Origin: Bilifractor porci
Lineage (GTDB): Bacteria; Bacillota; Clostridia; Lachnospirales; Lachnospiraceae
Direction of reading: 5' to 3'
DNA: 64,000 nt
Assembly: GCF_009696005.1 (NCBI RefSeq)
Contig: NZ_VUMV01000002.1
Location: 1 to 64,000 of the forward strand
Below the pieces are notes generated by a model. That model worked only from the letters and a program-made list of their open reading frames with translations, searched no databases and was not told where the DNA came from. Below, one piece after another: positions 54,038 to 63,341 of this stretch. Position numbers and translations under genes: made by a program. Positions within the stretch are counted from its first letter, which is position 1. Each line of letters starts with the position of its first letter.

Positions 54038-54822
54038 GCAACCCCTATATTCCCTTTGCATCCAAGATTCTGGATGTCAAAAAACATACGCAGAAGGAAT
54101 ATACTTTCCGGATGGAATATCATGGAGAGGTAAAACCGGGACAATTTTTTGAGGTTTCTGTTCCGAAATTCGGAGAAGCGCCTATTTCTGTCAGCGGAAT
54201 CGGAGACGGTTACGTAGAACTGACCATACGCCGTGTGGGCCGGGTTACCAACGAAGTGTTTGAAAATTATGTGGGAGATTCTCTCCTGATGCGGGGACCC
54301 TACGGCAACGGGTTCGATATCAGCATCTTTGACCATGGAGAGACGCTGGTCGTGGCCGGCGGAACCGGTGTATCGCCGGTTCGGGGAGTCATTGAAGCAC
54401 TTGCGGCTTCCCCTGCGGCAAAAGATACCCATGTCATTGTCGGTTTCCGAAGCCCGGCGGATATGCTGTTCCGTTCGGATCTGGAAGAATGGAAGGACAA
54501 GCTGGATCTGGTGCTTACCGTTGACGGGGCACCGGAAGGATACGCGGGAAATATCGGCCTGGTCACGAAATATATTCCGCAGATCCAGCTGCGGGATGTT
54601 TCTGCTGCAAAAGCTATTGTTGTGGGACCGCCGCCCATGATGCGCTTTTCTATTATGGGCTTCCTGGACATGGGGTTCCGGGAGGAAAATATCTGGGTAT
54701 CCAATGAGAGAAAGATGTGCTGCGGTCTGGGCAAATGCGGCCATTGCCGGATCGGAGACAAATATGTCTGCCTGGACGGACCTGTTTTCAATTACACCGA
54801 AAGTAAAAATCTGATTGACTAA
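54034..54822 (+). CDS. asrB: Anaerobic sulfite reductase subunit B
   Basis: A 262-aa flavoprotein of the dihydroorotate-dehydrogenase electron-transfer type. An FAD-binding barrel (about 10-95) is followed by an NAD(P) domain (G-G-T-G-V-S-P-V-R) and a C-terminal [2Fe-2S] cluster from C-C-G-L-G-K-C-G-H-C plus a late Cys (Y-V-C). It takes electrons from NADH for the complex. Overlaps asrA and lies 14 bp before asrC. Confidence 0.95.
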   Translation: MSNPYIPFASKILDVKKHTQKEYTFRMEYHGEVKPGQFFEVSVPKFGEAPISVSGIGDGYVELTIRRVGRVTNEVFENYVGDSLLMRGPYGNGFDISIFDHGETLVVAGGTGVSPVRGVIEALAASPAAKDTHVIVGFRSPADMLFRSDLEEWKDKLDLVLTVDGAPEGYAGNIGLVTKYIPQIQLRDVSAAKAIVVGPPPMMRFSIMGFLDMGFREENIWVSNERKMCCGLGKCGHCRIGDKYVCLDGPVFNYTESKNLID

Positions 54823-54836
54823 GGGGGGAACGAAAC

Positions 54837-55820
54837 ATGGATATTAATGTAAAAGAACTCAAGAAAAACGCGTTTCGTTACTCTAAGGTAAGAGGAGAGA
54901 CAGCGTCCAGAATCCGTATCACCGGAGGAAAAATTAACGCAAAGGTCATGCGCCAGGTGGCAGAAATTGCCGAGGAGTACGGAGACGGAACCATTTTTAT
55001 CACCAACCGTCAGGGCATAGAGCTTCTTGGAATTCCGATGGAGAAGATGGGTGAGGTGAATGAAAAACTGCAGCCGATCATTGACGCCATGGGAACCAAT
55101 CAGGAGGAAAGAGGGAAAGGTTACTCTGCTTCCGGAACAAGAAATATTGTGGCCTGTCCCGGAGAAGAGCTCTGTCCGTTTGCCTGCTATGATACAACTG
55201 CTTTTGCCAGAAAGGTAGAACATGAGATTTTCCCGAACAACAGGCATGTCAAGGTCGCTTTTACGGGCTGCTCCAACGACTGCGCCAAGGTACGGATGGA
55301 TGATTTTGGCATTATCGGAATGACAGAGCCGCAGTACGATCCGGACCGGTGCATCGGATGCGGACAGTGCGTGAAATATTGTGAAAAAAGGTCGGTGGGC
55401 GCACTCAGGCTGGTGAACAATAAGGTGGTCCGCGATACGGATCTCTGTATTGGCTGCGGAGTCTGCGTGACGTACTGCCCGACCAGGGCATGGACCAGAA
55501 GCAAGGAAAGATATTTCCGGCTGACTCTTCTGGGACGTACCGGAAAGAAAAACCCTCGTCTGGCGGAAGATTTCATCCGGTGGGCGGACGAGGAGAGCAT
55601 TACAAAAATCATAAAGAATGCGTACGCCTATGTGGAAGAGTACATAGATCCCCATGCGGTGGAAGGCAAGGAGCACATCGGCTACATTGTGGATCGTACC
55701 GGCTTTGAGGAATTCTATAAATGGATCATGAAGGATGTGCAGCTGCCGGAAAAGGCAGAGGTCTCCAGCCATATGTACTGGGGCGGCAAATGGTATGACC
55801 GGTCCAATGAATTGAAATAA
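54837..55820 (+). CDS. asrC: Anaerobic sulfite reductase subunit C
   Basis: A 327-aa siroheme subunit that reduces sulfite to sulfide. The siroheme/[4Fe-4S] motif appears as A-C-P-G-E-E-L-C-P-F-A-C and T-G-C-S-N-D-C-A-K. Two ferredoxin-type clusters follow: C-I-G-C-G-Q-C-V-K-Y-C and C-I-G-C-G-V-C-V-T-Y-C-P. The start at 54837 has AGGGGGG upstream. The gene ends the asr operon and is followed by a strong terminator. Confidence 0.95.
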   Translation: MDINVKELKKNAFRYSKVRGETASRIRITGGKINAKVMRQVAEIAEEYGDGTIFITNRQGIELLGIPMEKMGEVNEKLQPIIDAMGTNQEERGKGYSASGTRNIVACPGEELCPFACYDTTAFARKVEHEIFPNNRHVKVAFTGCSNDCAKVRMDDFGIIGMTEPQYDPDRCIGCGQCVKYCEKRSVGALRLVNNKVVRDTDLCIGCGVCVTYCPTRAWTRSKERYFRLTLLGRTGKKNPRLAEDFIRWADEESITKIIKNAYAYVEEYIDPHAVEGKEHIGYIVDRTGFEEFYKWIMKDVQLPEKAEVSSHMYWGGKWYDRSNELK

Positions 55821-55899
55821 ATGTCCTGCGGCCAGGTGTATTTAGCAGATTTAGCGTAACCGTCAGGAGACCAGACGGTTTTCAGGACAAAACAGGTAA

Positions 55900-55950
55900 A
55901 AGAGAAGGCGGCAGCCTCGGGATTTTTCCGAGGCGCCGCCTTCTCTTTTT
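55900..55950 (+). terminator. Terminator of asrABC
   Basis: AGAGAAGGCGGC with GCCTCGG pairs to CCGAGGC with GCCGCCTTCTCT, a near 20-bp stem with one bulge on each side, followed by TTTTT. Gap note: 55821-56210 (390 bp) holds this terminator and the pst promoter region. Confidence 0.92.
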
Positions 55951-56017
55951 CTGTCCGGTTAACAGCGCTCCCGGAGAAGAAAGAAAAGAGAAACAAAAGG
56001 GAAGTAGCCGGGCAGCG

Positions 56018-56100
56018 GTTACAAATACCAGTTGGGAGAAGTTTACATGAATACCGGACTGTTACACAGAGTTAACGCAGCTTTGGTTTCGGAGTTTACA
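56018..56100 (+). promoter_or_regulatory. Pho-box-like array upstream of pstS
   Basis: Five GTTACA/GTTTACA/GTTAAC words at 56018, 56041, 56061, 56071 and 56094 resemble the TT(A/T/C)A(C/T)A repeats bound by PhoP/PhoB in Gram-positives. Spacings (23, 20, 10, 23) are close to whole helical turns. The binding protein would be the regulator at 60849. Confidence 0.65.
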
Positions 56101-56210
56101 TTGCGTGTGGCAGAATAAGCGCATACAGACGAAAAGCTGTAAATACATTACGATCCGGAAATGAAGGTCCGGGGAAATTTGATCAGACCAGATCAGAAGG
56201 AGAATGGAAA

Positions 56211-57191
56211 ATGAAAAAATCAGTTTTAGCGGTGCTTTTCGCAGGAATGCTTGGAGCAACTATGATGGCAGGATGCGGAAGCTCTTCCAGCACCACAGAG
56301 AGCAGCAATAGCGCCAGCGACACCGCAGCATCCGCTACTGAGGCGGCCGCTTCCACAGAAGCAGCTTCATCCGAAGAGGCGTCCTCCGCAGATACGGCAT
56401 CTTCCACAGCAGACAGCGCATCTTCCGCTTCTGCAGATGCCACAGCAAGCAGCGACCTGAGCGGAACGGTCAGCACAGACGGTTCTACCTCCATGGAGAA
56501 GGTAATCGGTTATCTCAGCGAGGCTTTTCAGGAGAAATATCCGAATGTAAAGGTTACTTATAATCCGACCGGTTCTTCTTCCGGTATCACAGCCGCAAAG
56601 GAAGGATCCGCAGATCTGGGACTTGCAAGCCGTGACCTGAAGGATGACGAAAAAGACGGACTGGTTCAGACTACCATTGCCATTGACGGAATTGCTATGA
56701 TTGTAAACCCGCAGAATTCCGTAGCAGATCTTTCCATTGACCAGATCGCACAGATTTACAAAGGAGAGATTACAAACTGGAAGGATGTAGGAGGATCCGA
56801 CGGAGAAATCGTCTGCATCGGACGTGAGGCAGGTTCCGGTACCCGTGACGGATTTGAGACAATCACAGATACAAAGGATGCCTGCAAGCTTTCTCAGGAG
56901 CTGACATCCACAGGTGATGTGATTCAGACCGTTGCCAATAACCCGAACGCAATCGGATATGCTTCTCTGGCAGCAATTAACGACACCGTAAAGGCTCTTA
57001 CTGTAGAAGGAGTAGCACCTTCAGAGGAGACCGTTCTGGACGGTACCTATAAGATTCAGCGTAATTTCAATGTAATTACCAAAGAGGGCGCAGAGCTGAG
57101 CCCGCAGGCACAGGCATTCTTCGATTACATGCAGAGCAAGGATGCAGATGAGCTGATTAAAAAGGCAGGCGCAGTGCCGGTTGCAAAATAA
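56211..57191 (+). CDS. pstS: Phosphate ABC transporter substrate-binding lipoprotein
   Basis: A 326-aa phosphate-binding protein. The signal ends M-M-A-G-C (lipid Cys at about residue 22), then a very long Ser/Ala/Thr/Glu-rich linker runs to about residue 83. The PBP domain starts D-L-S-G-T-V-S-T-D-G-S-T-S-M and contains the phosphate loop V-C-I-G-R-E-A-G-S-G-T-R-D-G. First gene of pstSCAB-phoU and preceded by a Pho-box array. A hairpin after its stop may raise its mRNA level over the transporter core. Confidence 0.95.
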   Translation: MKKSVLAVLFAGMLGATMMAGCGSSSSTTESSNSASDTAASATEAAASTEAASSEEASSADTASSTADSASSASADATASSDLSGTVSTDGSTSMEKVIGYLSEAFQEKYPNVKVTYNPTGSSSGITAAKEGSADLGLASRDLKDDEKDGLVQTTIAIDGIAMIVNPQNSVADLSIDQIAQIYKGEITNWKDVGGSDGEIVCIGREAGSGTRDGFETITDTKDACKLSQELTSTGDVIQTVANNPNAIGYASLAAINDTVKALTVEGVAPSEETVLDGTYKIQRNFNVITKEGAELSPQAQAFFDYMQSKDADELIKKAGAVPVAK

Positions 57192-57212
57192 TCAGACCTG
57201 AAAAAGAGCAGT

Positions 57213-57233
57213 GCGGCGGCTTTTAGCCGCCGC
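57213..57233 (+). terminator. Hairpin between pstS and pstC
   Basis: GCGGCGGCT/AGCCGCCGC with a 3-nt loop and no T-run. It probably stabilises the pstS 3' end or partly attenuates the downstream genes, so more binding protein than permease is made. Confidence 0.6.
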
Positions 57234-57344
57234 CGGTACAGAATGATAAAGCTGTGACAATATCCCGTTAAGCAGCCGGTCAGGGCACTTTTCGGGAATT
57301 CGTCAGTTATGGCAGAAAAGCTGCCTGGAGGGGTTCTGTAATCC

Positions 57345-58220
57345 ATGAATGTAAAGAAAGCTAAAAATCCGGCAGAGAAGGCAATGAGTCTTATCTTTTT
57401 CATCTGCGGAATGCTGTCGGTTGCCTTTGTTTTGTTTATTACCTTATTTCTGGTTGTGTCCGGTGTACCGGCAATCGGAACCATAGGAATTTTCAAATTT
57501 CTGTTTGGAACTGTCTGGGCATCTACTGCGGCAGATCCGAAATTCGGAATTCTTCCGTTTATACTGACATCCGTATACGGAACCTTCGGAGCGGTTCTTC
57601 TTGCTGTACCGGTCGGACTTTTATGCGCCATTTATCTTTCCAAATTTGCAGGCAGCAGACTGGCAGAGCTGATTCGGTCCGCGGTTGAGCTTCTTGCCGG
57701 CATTCCTTCCGTGGTTTACGGTCTTGTCGGCATGATCCTTATTGTCCCTGCAGTCCGGACAATTTTCCATCTTCCGGACGGCGCCAATCTGTTTTCCGCC
57801 ATCATCGTTCTTTCTGTCATGGTGCTTCCAAACGTAATCAGCGTATCGGAAACTTCTCTTCTGGCGGTTCCGCGCGAATATGAGGAAGCAAGCCTGGCAC
57901 TTGGCGCGACTTATACGGAGACTGTTTTTAAGGTATCTGTTCCGGCCGCAAAAAGCGGAATTGCCTCTGCGGTTGTCCTCGGTGTCGGGCGTGCGATCGG
58001 GGAAGCAATGGCTGTCATGATGGTGTCCGGAAATGTGGCCAATATGCCGGGACTTTTCAAGAGCGTCCGGTTCCTTACAACTGCTGTGGCCAGTGAGATG
58101 TCTTATTCTTCCGGCCTGCAGAGACAGGCGCTTTTCTCAATTGCCCTGGTGCTGTTTATCTTCATTATGATTATTACTCTGTTGCTGAATTTCGTATTCA
58201 AGAAGGAGAAAAATAAATGA
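57345..58220 (+). CDS. pstC: Phosphate ABC transporter permease PstC
   Basis: A 291-aa permease with about six helices. The conserved P-K-F-G-I-L-P-F region, A-G-I-P-S-V-V-Y-G and the EAA loop A-S-L-A-L-G-A-T match PstC. G-R-A-I-G-E-A-M-A-V follows. The last four bases overlap pstA (ATGA). Confidence 0.94.
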   Translation: MNVKKAKNPAEKAMSLIFFICGMLSVAFVLFITLFLVVSGVPAIGTIGIFKFLFGTVWASTAADPKFGILPFILTSVYGTFGAVLLAVPVGLLCAIYLSKFAGSRLAELIRSAVELLAGIPSVVYGLVGMILIVPAVRTIFHLPDGANLFSAIIVLSVMVLPNVISVSETSLLAVPREYEEASLALGATYTETVFKVSVPAAKSGIASAVVLGVGRAIGEAMAVMMVSGNVANMPGLFKSVRFLTTAVASEMSYSSGLQRQALFSIALVLFIFIMIITLLLNFVFKKEKNK

Positions 58221-59188
58221 AATCTGATATGATTACATATTCCGCGGCAGATCCCCAGAGTATCAGCAGGCCGGTGGCCAAAACAGCGGACGGGAAGAAT
58301 GGGAGCGTTCCTCCGGAAAACGGTAAAATCTCTTCTTCCAGAAGAGTAAAGATCGGTGTGCTCCAGGGACTCATGCGGGTATCCTTTGTTATTATTCTGG
58401 CGCTTCTGGCATGCATGATCGGTTATATCATCTATCGCGGAGCGGCACATGTTACCTGGACGCTTGTCAGCACCAGTCCGAGCCTTTTGAATGACACCAT
58501 CGGAATTCTTCCGAATATCCTGAATACGCTCTATATCGTGCTGATGACGCTGGTTCTGGTTCTTCCGCTGGGCGTCGGCACCGCGGTTTATCTGACGGAA
58601 TACGCAGCCAATGCCAAGCTGGTCAGCGTTATTGAATTTGCGACAGAGACACTGGCCGGAATCCCCTCCATTATTTATGGTCTGGCCGGCATGCTGATTT
58701 TTGTGCAGTTCTTCAGCCTTGGAACCAGCCTTCTGGCGGGCGCCCTTACCCTGGTAATTATGACGCTCCCCACCATCATCCGTACGACGCAGGAAAGCCT
58801 GAAAACCGTGCCGGACAGCTACCGGGAGGGAGGCCTGGCGCTTGGAGCGGGCAAGTGGTATATGATACGGACTGTCGTTCTGCCTTCCTCTATCGACGGT
58901 ATTGTGACCGGATGTATTCTGGCAATCGGACGTATCGTAGGAGAATCTGCCGCCCTTCTGTTTACGGCGGGCATGGCAAACGAGATTATGAACCTGGGAG
59001 AAGCCATTCAGCCCGGACATGCCGGGTCAACGCTGACGGTAGCTTTGTATATGTATGCAAAGGAGCGGGGAGAATTTGATGTGGCATTTGCCATCGCGCT
59101 GATTCTTCTGGTGCTTACATTTCTTATCAATATGGCAGCCAAACTGGTGGCAAAAAAATTGCGCCGTCCGACGCAGAATGAGGATTAA
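58217..59188 (+). CDS. pstA: Phosphate ABC transporter permease PstA
   Basis: A 323-aa permease partner of PstC. It has an N-terminal hydrophilic extension of about 50 residues, unlike the shorter E. coli protein, then six helices. G-I-P-S-I-I-Y-G and the EAA loop G-G-L-A-L-G-A-G are conserved, followed by G-R-I-V-G-E-S-A-A. Nine base pairs separate it from pstB. Confidence 0.94.
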   Translation: MKSDMITYSAADPQSISRPVAKTADGKNGSVPPENGKISSSRRVKIGVLQGLMRVSFVIILALLACMIGYIIYRGAAHVTWTLVSTSPSLLNDTIGILPNILNTLYIVLMTLVLVLPLGVGTAVYLTEYAANAKLVSVIEFATETLAGIPSIIYGLAGMLIFVQFFSLGTSLLAGALTLVIMTLPTIIRTTQESLKTVPDSYREGGLALGAGKWYMIRTVVLPSSIDGIVTGCILAIGRIVGESAALLFTAGMANEIMNLGEAIQPGHAGSTLTVALYMYAKERGEFDVAFAIALILLVLTFLINMAAKLVAKKLRRPTQNED

Positions 59189-59197
59189 GGAGAAATT

Positions 59198-59950
59198 ATG
59201 GCAACAATTATTCAAAGTGAAAATCTGAATCTCTGGTACGGAGATCACCAGGCGCTGAAGGATATCAATCTGAGCATTGAAGAACACCAGATTACCGCGC
59301 TGATCGGACCTTCCGGCTGCGGAAAATCCACTTTCATGAAGACGCTTAACCGTATGAATGATCTGGTAAAGAGCTGCCGGATTGAGGGAAAAGTCACACT
59401 GAACGGTGTGGATATCTACAAGGATATGGATGCCAACATTCTGCGGAAGAGAGTCGGGATGGTGTTCCAGAAGGCCAATCCGTTCCCGATGTCTATTTAT
59501 GATAATGTTGCTTACGGACCGAGAATCCACGGAATCCGCAGCCACGCAAAGCTGGACGAGATTGTAGAGCGGTCTCTGCAGCAGGCCGCGCTCTGGGATG
59601 AGTGCAAGGACAGGCTGAAAACCAGCGCTCTTGGCATGAGCGGAGGCCAGCAGCAGAGACTCTGCATCGCGCGTGCGCTTGCCGTGGAACCGGAGGTACT
59701 GCTGATGGATGAGTCTACTTCAGCCCTGGATCCGATCTCCACTGCAAAGATTGAGGATTTGTGCCTCGAACTGAAGAAAAAATATACCATCGTTATGGTT
59801 ACACATAATATGCAGCAGGCAAACCGTATTTCCGACGTAACCGCTTTCTTCCTTCTGGGAGAGCTGATAGAGGCGGGCGAAACAAAGCAGATTTTCCTGA
59901 ATCCGACAAACAAAAAGACCGAAGAATACATCACAGGAAGGTTCGGCTGA
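59198..59950 (+). CDS. pstB: Phosphate ABC transporter ATPase PstB
   Basis: A 250-aa ATPase. Walker [10 protein letters not shown], signature M-S-G-G-Q-Q-Q-R and Walker B L-L-M-D-E are present. The usual D-E-P-T-S-A-L-D-P reads D-E-S-T-S-A-L-D-P here, a Pro-to-Ser change beside the catalytic Glu that is unusual. The rest matches PstB ([10 protein letters not shown]). AAGGAG precedes the start. Confidence 0.94.
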   Translation: MATIIQSENLNLWYGDHQALKDINLSIEEHQITALIGPSGCGKSTFMKTLNRMNDLVKSCRIEGKVTLNGVDIYKDMDANILRKRVGMVFQKANPFPMSIYDNVAYGPRIHGIRSHAKLDEIVERSLQQAALWDECKDRLKTSALGMSGGQQQRLCIARALAVEPEVLLMDESTSALDPISTAKIEDLCLELKKKYTIVMVTHNMQQANRISDVTAFFLLGELIEAGETKQIFLNPTNKKTEEYITGRFG

Positions 59951-60008
59951 TTCTGCGGAGCGGGAGAGAACAGGCGGTATTGTTTTTTATACGGGAAAAG
60001 GAAAAGAT

Positions 60009-60695
60009 ATGGCTACAAGAATAGAGTATGATGAGGAACTTCGGGATATCAGCAGCCAGATCCGGGCCATGGGTACGGAGGTAAAAAGGGCGATTGATAT
60101 GACGGTGGAGGCTTTCTCCGGGCTTGATACAGAGCGTGCCAATCAGATTATGCAGCACGACGATATTATTGACCACTACGAGAGCCTGATTGAAGAAAGG
60201 TGCATCGAGATTGTTGTCAAGCAGGCGCCGATTGCGTCTGACTGGAGAAAAATAGCTTCTTATATGCGTATGATTTCCGATCTGGAGCGCATCGCGGACA
60301 ACTGCAGCGATATTTCTATGTACATCAAGAGGATTGCGGCAGGGCCGGAGGTACATGTCCCGGTGGCATTCACCGGTATGTTTGATACGATGCGCGATAT
60401 GGTCAGTGACACCATCGAGAGCTTTTTCAATGGAGACACAAAGCTCGCCGCCGCGGTTATCCGCAATGATGAAGTAGTAGACAGGGATTTTGATGTCATC
60501 ATGAAGGAAATCAGTGCAGAGATCCAGAAAAATCCGGGGCATACAGATCAATTTCTGGATTATCTCATGATCAACAAATACGTGGAGCGCATGGCCGATC
60601 ATTCCGCCAATATTGCTTCCTGGGTGACCTTCATTGTAAAAGGACAGCTGCGTCTGCAGTATACAGACAGATACAGGAAAAATTCCGAGAGCTGA
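60009..60695 (+). CDS. phoU: Phosphate signalling protein PhoU
   Basis: A 228-aa all-helical protein of two PhoU repeats (about 1-110 and 111-220). Metal-binding E/D-x-x-x-D patterns show as D-D-I-I-D-H-Y-E and D-L-E-R-I-A-D-N, repeated as M-A-D-H-S-A-N-I. It dampens PhoR signalling when phosphate is plentiful and adjusts Pst. Last gene of the pst unit, before the Pho-box region at 60712. Confidence 0.94.
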   Translation: MATRIEYDEELRDISSQIRAMGTEVKRAIDMTVEAFSGLDTERANQIMQHDDIIDHYESLIEERCIEIVVKQAPIASDWRKIASYMRMISDLERIADNCSDISMYIKRIAAGPEVHVPVAFTGMFDTMRDMVSDTIESFFNGDTKLAAAVIRNDEVVDRDFDVIMKEISAEIQKNPGHTDQFLDYLMINKYVERMADHSANIASWVTFIVKGQLRLQYTDRYRKNSES

Positions 60696-60711
60696 GGAGG
60701 TTAATATAGAA

Positions 60712-60810
60712 TTTACATTATCCGGGTATTAGAGTTAACATGGACATGGTAAACTGCAATAGACAGTTTGAGTTAACATTAGAATGTTAACCAATGCAAA
60801 CAATGTAAAC
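60712..60810 (+). promoter_or_regulatory. Pho-box-like array upstream of phoP-phoR
   Basis: TTTACA at 60712, TTAACA at 60735 and 60773, TTAACC at 60787, and inverted GTAAAC at 60749 and 60805. This density of TTNACA-type words between phoU and the regulator gene suggests autoregulation. Confidence 0.6.
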
Positions 60811-60848
60811 GGAGGCAGCTGAGGCAGCACGGAAGAGGCTTTATAATT

Positions 60849-61625
60849 ATGGCAGATGACAGGATGGATCAGGATTCAGAGACGAGTCGGGGAGAGAAGA
60901 AGGAAAGGAACTCTGCCGGTATGATTTATATTCTGGAGGATGATGATAATATTCGGAAGCTCGTAAGTTATGCTCTGGTCCGGGAGGGCTTTGAGGCGGA
61001 GGGATTCCCTACGCCTAAGAAGTTTTATAAGGCAATGGAGAAAAAACAGCCGGATCTGATTCTGCTGGATATTATGCTTCCGGAGGAGGACGGGCTCAGC
61101 ATTCTTCACCGGCTGCGCCAGGATATCAACACGGCAGATCTTCCTGTTATCATGCTCACCGCAAAAAGCAGCGAGTACGATAAGGTGACCGGTCTGGACA
61201 GCGGAGCGGATGATTATATTGCCAAGCCTTTTGGTATTGTGGAGCTTACTTCCCGTGTGCGCGCCGTGCTCAGGAGAAGCAGGAGAATGCCTTCCTTGAT
61301 GGACGAGAAACCGGAAAAAGCAATTCCGGAGGAGGAATATAAGGTAGGAACCCTTTATGTGGATCCCTCCAGGCACATCATTAAAGTCGGAGGGAAAGAA
61401 GTGACTCTTTCTTATAAGGAATTTAATCTGCTGATGGTTTTGCTGGAGGCAAAGGGAAAAGTAGTAAGCCGCGAACAGCTGCTCTCCAGGGTATGGGGAG
61501 AATATTACGGGGAATCCCGAACGCTGGATGTGCATATCCGCAAGCTGCGCGTGAAGCTGGGCAAGAAGGCGGGAAGCTATATCCAGACAGTCAAGGGAAT
61601 CGGATATAAGCTTGCCAAGGAATGA
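60849..61625 (+). CDS. Phosphate-regulon response regulator PhoP/PhoB-type
   Basis: A 258-aa OmpR-family regulator. Receiver acidic pocket E-D-D-D, phospho-acceptor in L-L-D-I-M-L-P-E, and the Lys of Y-I-A-K-P-F. The C-terminal winged helix has Y-K-E-F-N-L-L-M and T-L-D-V-H-I-R-K-L-R. The first 24 residues before M-I-Y-I-L-E-D-D are hydrophilic and dispensable; an ATG at 60921 with AAGGAAAGGAA upstream is an alternative start. Overlaps phoR (ATGA) and is preceded by Pho-box words. Confidence 0.92.
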   Translation: MADDRMDQDSETSRGEKKERNSAGMIYILEDDDNIRKLVSYALVREGFEAEGFPTPKKFYKAMEKKQPDLILLDIMLPEEDGLSILHRLRQDINTADLPVIMLTAKSSEYDKVTGLDSGADDYIAKPFGIVELTSRVRAVLRRSRRMPSLMDEKPEKAIPEEEYKVGTLYVDPSRHIIKVGGKEVTLSYKEFNLLMVLLEAKGKVVSREQLLSRVWGEYYGESRTLDVHIRKLRVKLGKKAGSYIQTVKGIGYKLAKE

Positions 61626-63145
61626 ACAGGCAGACGCTATGCATGCAGAGGATCGGTAGAATGCAGACAGCAGGAATCGCACCGGAACAGTTTCCGGATG
61701 AAAGAGAATACAAACAAAAACCCGGGACGGATATTCATGCGCCGGGAGAACCGGGAAACGGCAGGGGATCCGGAAGACATACAAAGGGGCCGCTCAGCAA
61801 CGAAATCTTCAAGTATACTTTTCTGGTATCACTGATTATTGTGTTGATCAGCATGGGGATGACAGTGGTCTACCTGTTCCGCTTTTTTGAAAATGAAACC
61901 CTGGACAACCTGCAGGAAGAGGCGTCTATTCTGTCCGCAGGGGTGGAGACCAACGGCATCAGTTACCTGAATCATGTGGACAGCACAAGCCGGATTACTC
62001 TGATCGATGCGGATGGGACGGTCCTGTTTGATAATGAAGCCGATGTGGATACGATGGAAAATCATTCAGACCGCTCGGAGATTGAAGAGGCTGTTCAAAG
62101 CGGAAGCGGACAAAGCATCCGGCGCTCGACTACGCTGACAAGGGAGACGATTTATTTCGCGAAGAAGCTGCCGGACGGTTCGGTCATCCGGGTGGCGCAG
62201 AACCTCAGTTCCGTCTGGATGCTGCTGCGCAGACTGCTGCAGCCGGCCATTATTATTTTCATGGTTGCCATTATGCTGTCCCTGTTTCTTTCCATGAAAG
62301 TCTCCAAAAAGATACTGGGGCCGCTGAATCATCTGGATCTGGATGAGCCGGAAAATAATCAGACCTATGAAGAGCTTTCGCCTCTTCTGGAGAGAATATC
62401 CAGACAGCAGATGCTGATCCGGGAACGGGAACACAGCGAAAGTGTCCGGAGAGAGACGTTTCGACGCGATTTCACGGCAAATGTTTCGCATGAGTTGAAA
62501 ACTCCGCTTACCTCCATTTCCGGCTTCGCTGAAATTATGAAGGACGGGGGCGTTCCCGAAGAAACCGTCAAAGATTTCTCCAAATCTATCTACGAGGAAG
62601 CCAGCAGGCTGATCTCCCTGGTGAACGACATCATTAAGCTGAGCCGTCTGGACGATGAAAAGATGGAGTACGAGTGGGAGATTATTGATACCTACGCGCT
62701 TTCCGGCGAAATTCTGAACCGGCTGAAACCGGAGGCAGATAAAAAAGATATCCGCCTGATTCTGGATGGAGATCACGGAAAAATAAAAGGCGTCCGCCAG
62801 GTGGTGACGGAGATGATTTTTAATCTGTGCGATAATGCCATTAAATATAACAAAGCAGGCGGCAAGGTCCTGGTAAGAATAGCGACCACGCCGAACCATG
62901 TCAGCGTCTGCGTGGAAGATAACGGGATTGGAATTCCGGCGAAGGATCTGAAACATGTATTCGAGCGCTTTTACCGGGTGGACAAGAGCCACTCCAAAGC
63001 GGTGGGAGGTACCGGGCTGGGGCTTTCGATCGTGAAGCATGGCGCGGGGCTGCATCATGCGACCATTCAGGCAAACAGCCGTCCGGGAAAGGGAACCTCC
63101 ATTACCCTGCGGTTCCGCAGGGCAGATCCGCAGGAGGAAAAATGA
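61622..63145 (+). CDS. Phosphate-regulon sensor kinase PhoR-type
   Basis: A 507-aa membrane histidine kinase. A hydrophilic N-terminal stretch of about 60 residues precedes the first helix (about 66-90); a short extracytoplasmic loop precedes the second (about 200-222). The kinase core has N-V-S-H-E-L-K-T-P with the phospho-His, the N box, D-N-G-I-G-I-P and G-G-T-G-L-G-L-S. The first ATG may not be the true start because residues 1-55 lack family similarity. Part of the Pho regulon by position. Confidence 0.9.
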   Translation: MNRQTLCMQRIGRMQTAGIAPEQFPDEREYKQKPGTDIHAPGEPGNGRGSGRHTKGPLSNEIFKYTFLVSLIIVLISMGMTVVYLFRFFENETLDNLQEEASILSAGVETNGISYLNHVDSTSRITLIDADGTVLFDNEADVDTMENHSDRSEIEEAVQSGSGQSIRRSTTLTRETIYFAKKLPDGSVIRVAQNLSSVWMLLRRLLQPAIIIFMVAIMLSLFLSMKVSKKILGPLNHLDLDEPENNQTYEELSPLLERISRQQMLIREREHSESVRRETFRRDFTANVSHELKTPLTSISGFAEIMKDGGVPEETVKDFSKSIYEEASRLISLVNDIIKLSRLDDEKMEYEWEIIDTYALSGEILNRLKPEADKKDIRLILDGDHGKIKGVRQVVTEMIFNLCDNAIKYNKAGGKVLVRIATTPNHVSVCVEDNGIGIPAKDLKHVFERFYRVDKSHSKAVGGTGLGLSIVKHGAGLHHATIQANSRPGKGTSITLRFRRADPQEEK

Positions 63146-63152
63146 TCATACA

Positions 63153-63209
63153 GGTGTTTTCTTTGTGGCAGTGTGAATAAATGCCGTCGGCAAAGGAACA
63201 CTTTTTTTG
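63153..63209 (+). terminator. Terminator of phoP-phoR
   Basis: GTGTTTTCTTTG pairs (one extra base) with CAAAGGAACAC, with GGCA/TGCC inside, followed by TTTTTTT. Confidence 0.75.
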
Positions 63210-63341
63210 TGCAGATTTTTGTGTATTTTTATCAAAAAGACTGGCTAGAACAAAGGGTATGTTGTACAATGTTAATTAGTAAAGTTTGCTGTTCTCTGTC
63301 AGGAGGCGGTGTATCAAAATGAAAGAGGAGGTCATTTTCCT

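Noticed and set aside
57213-57233. Full terminator between pstS and pstC
   Set aside because: There is no T-run after the stem; the operon is likely continuous.
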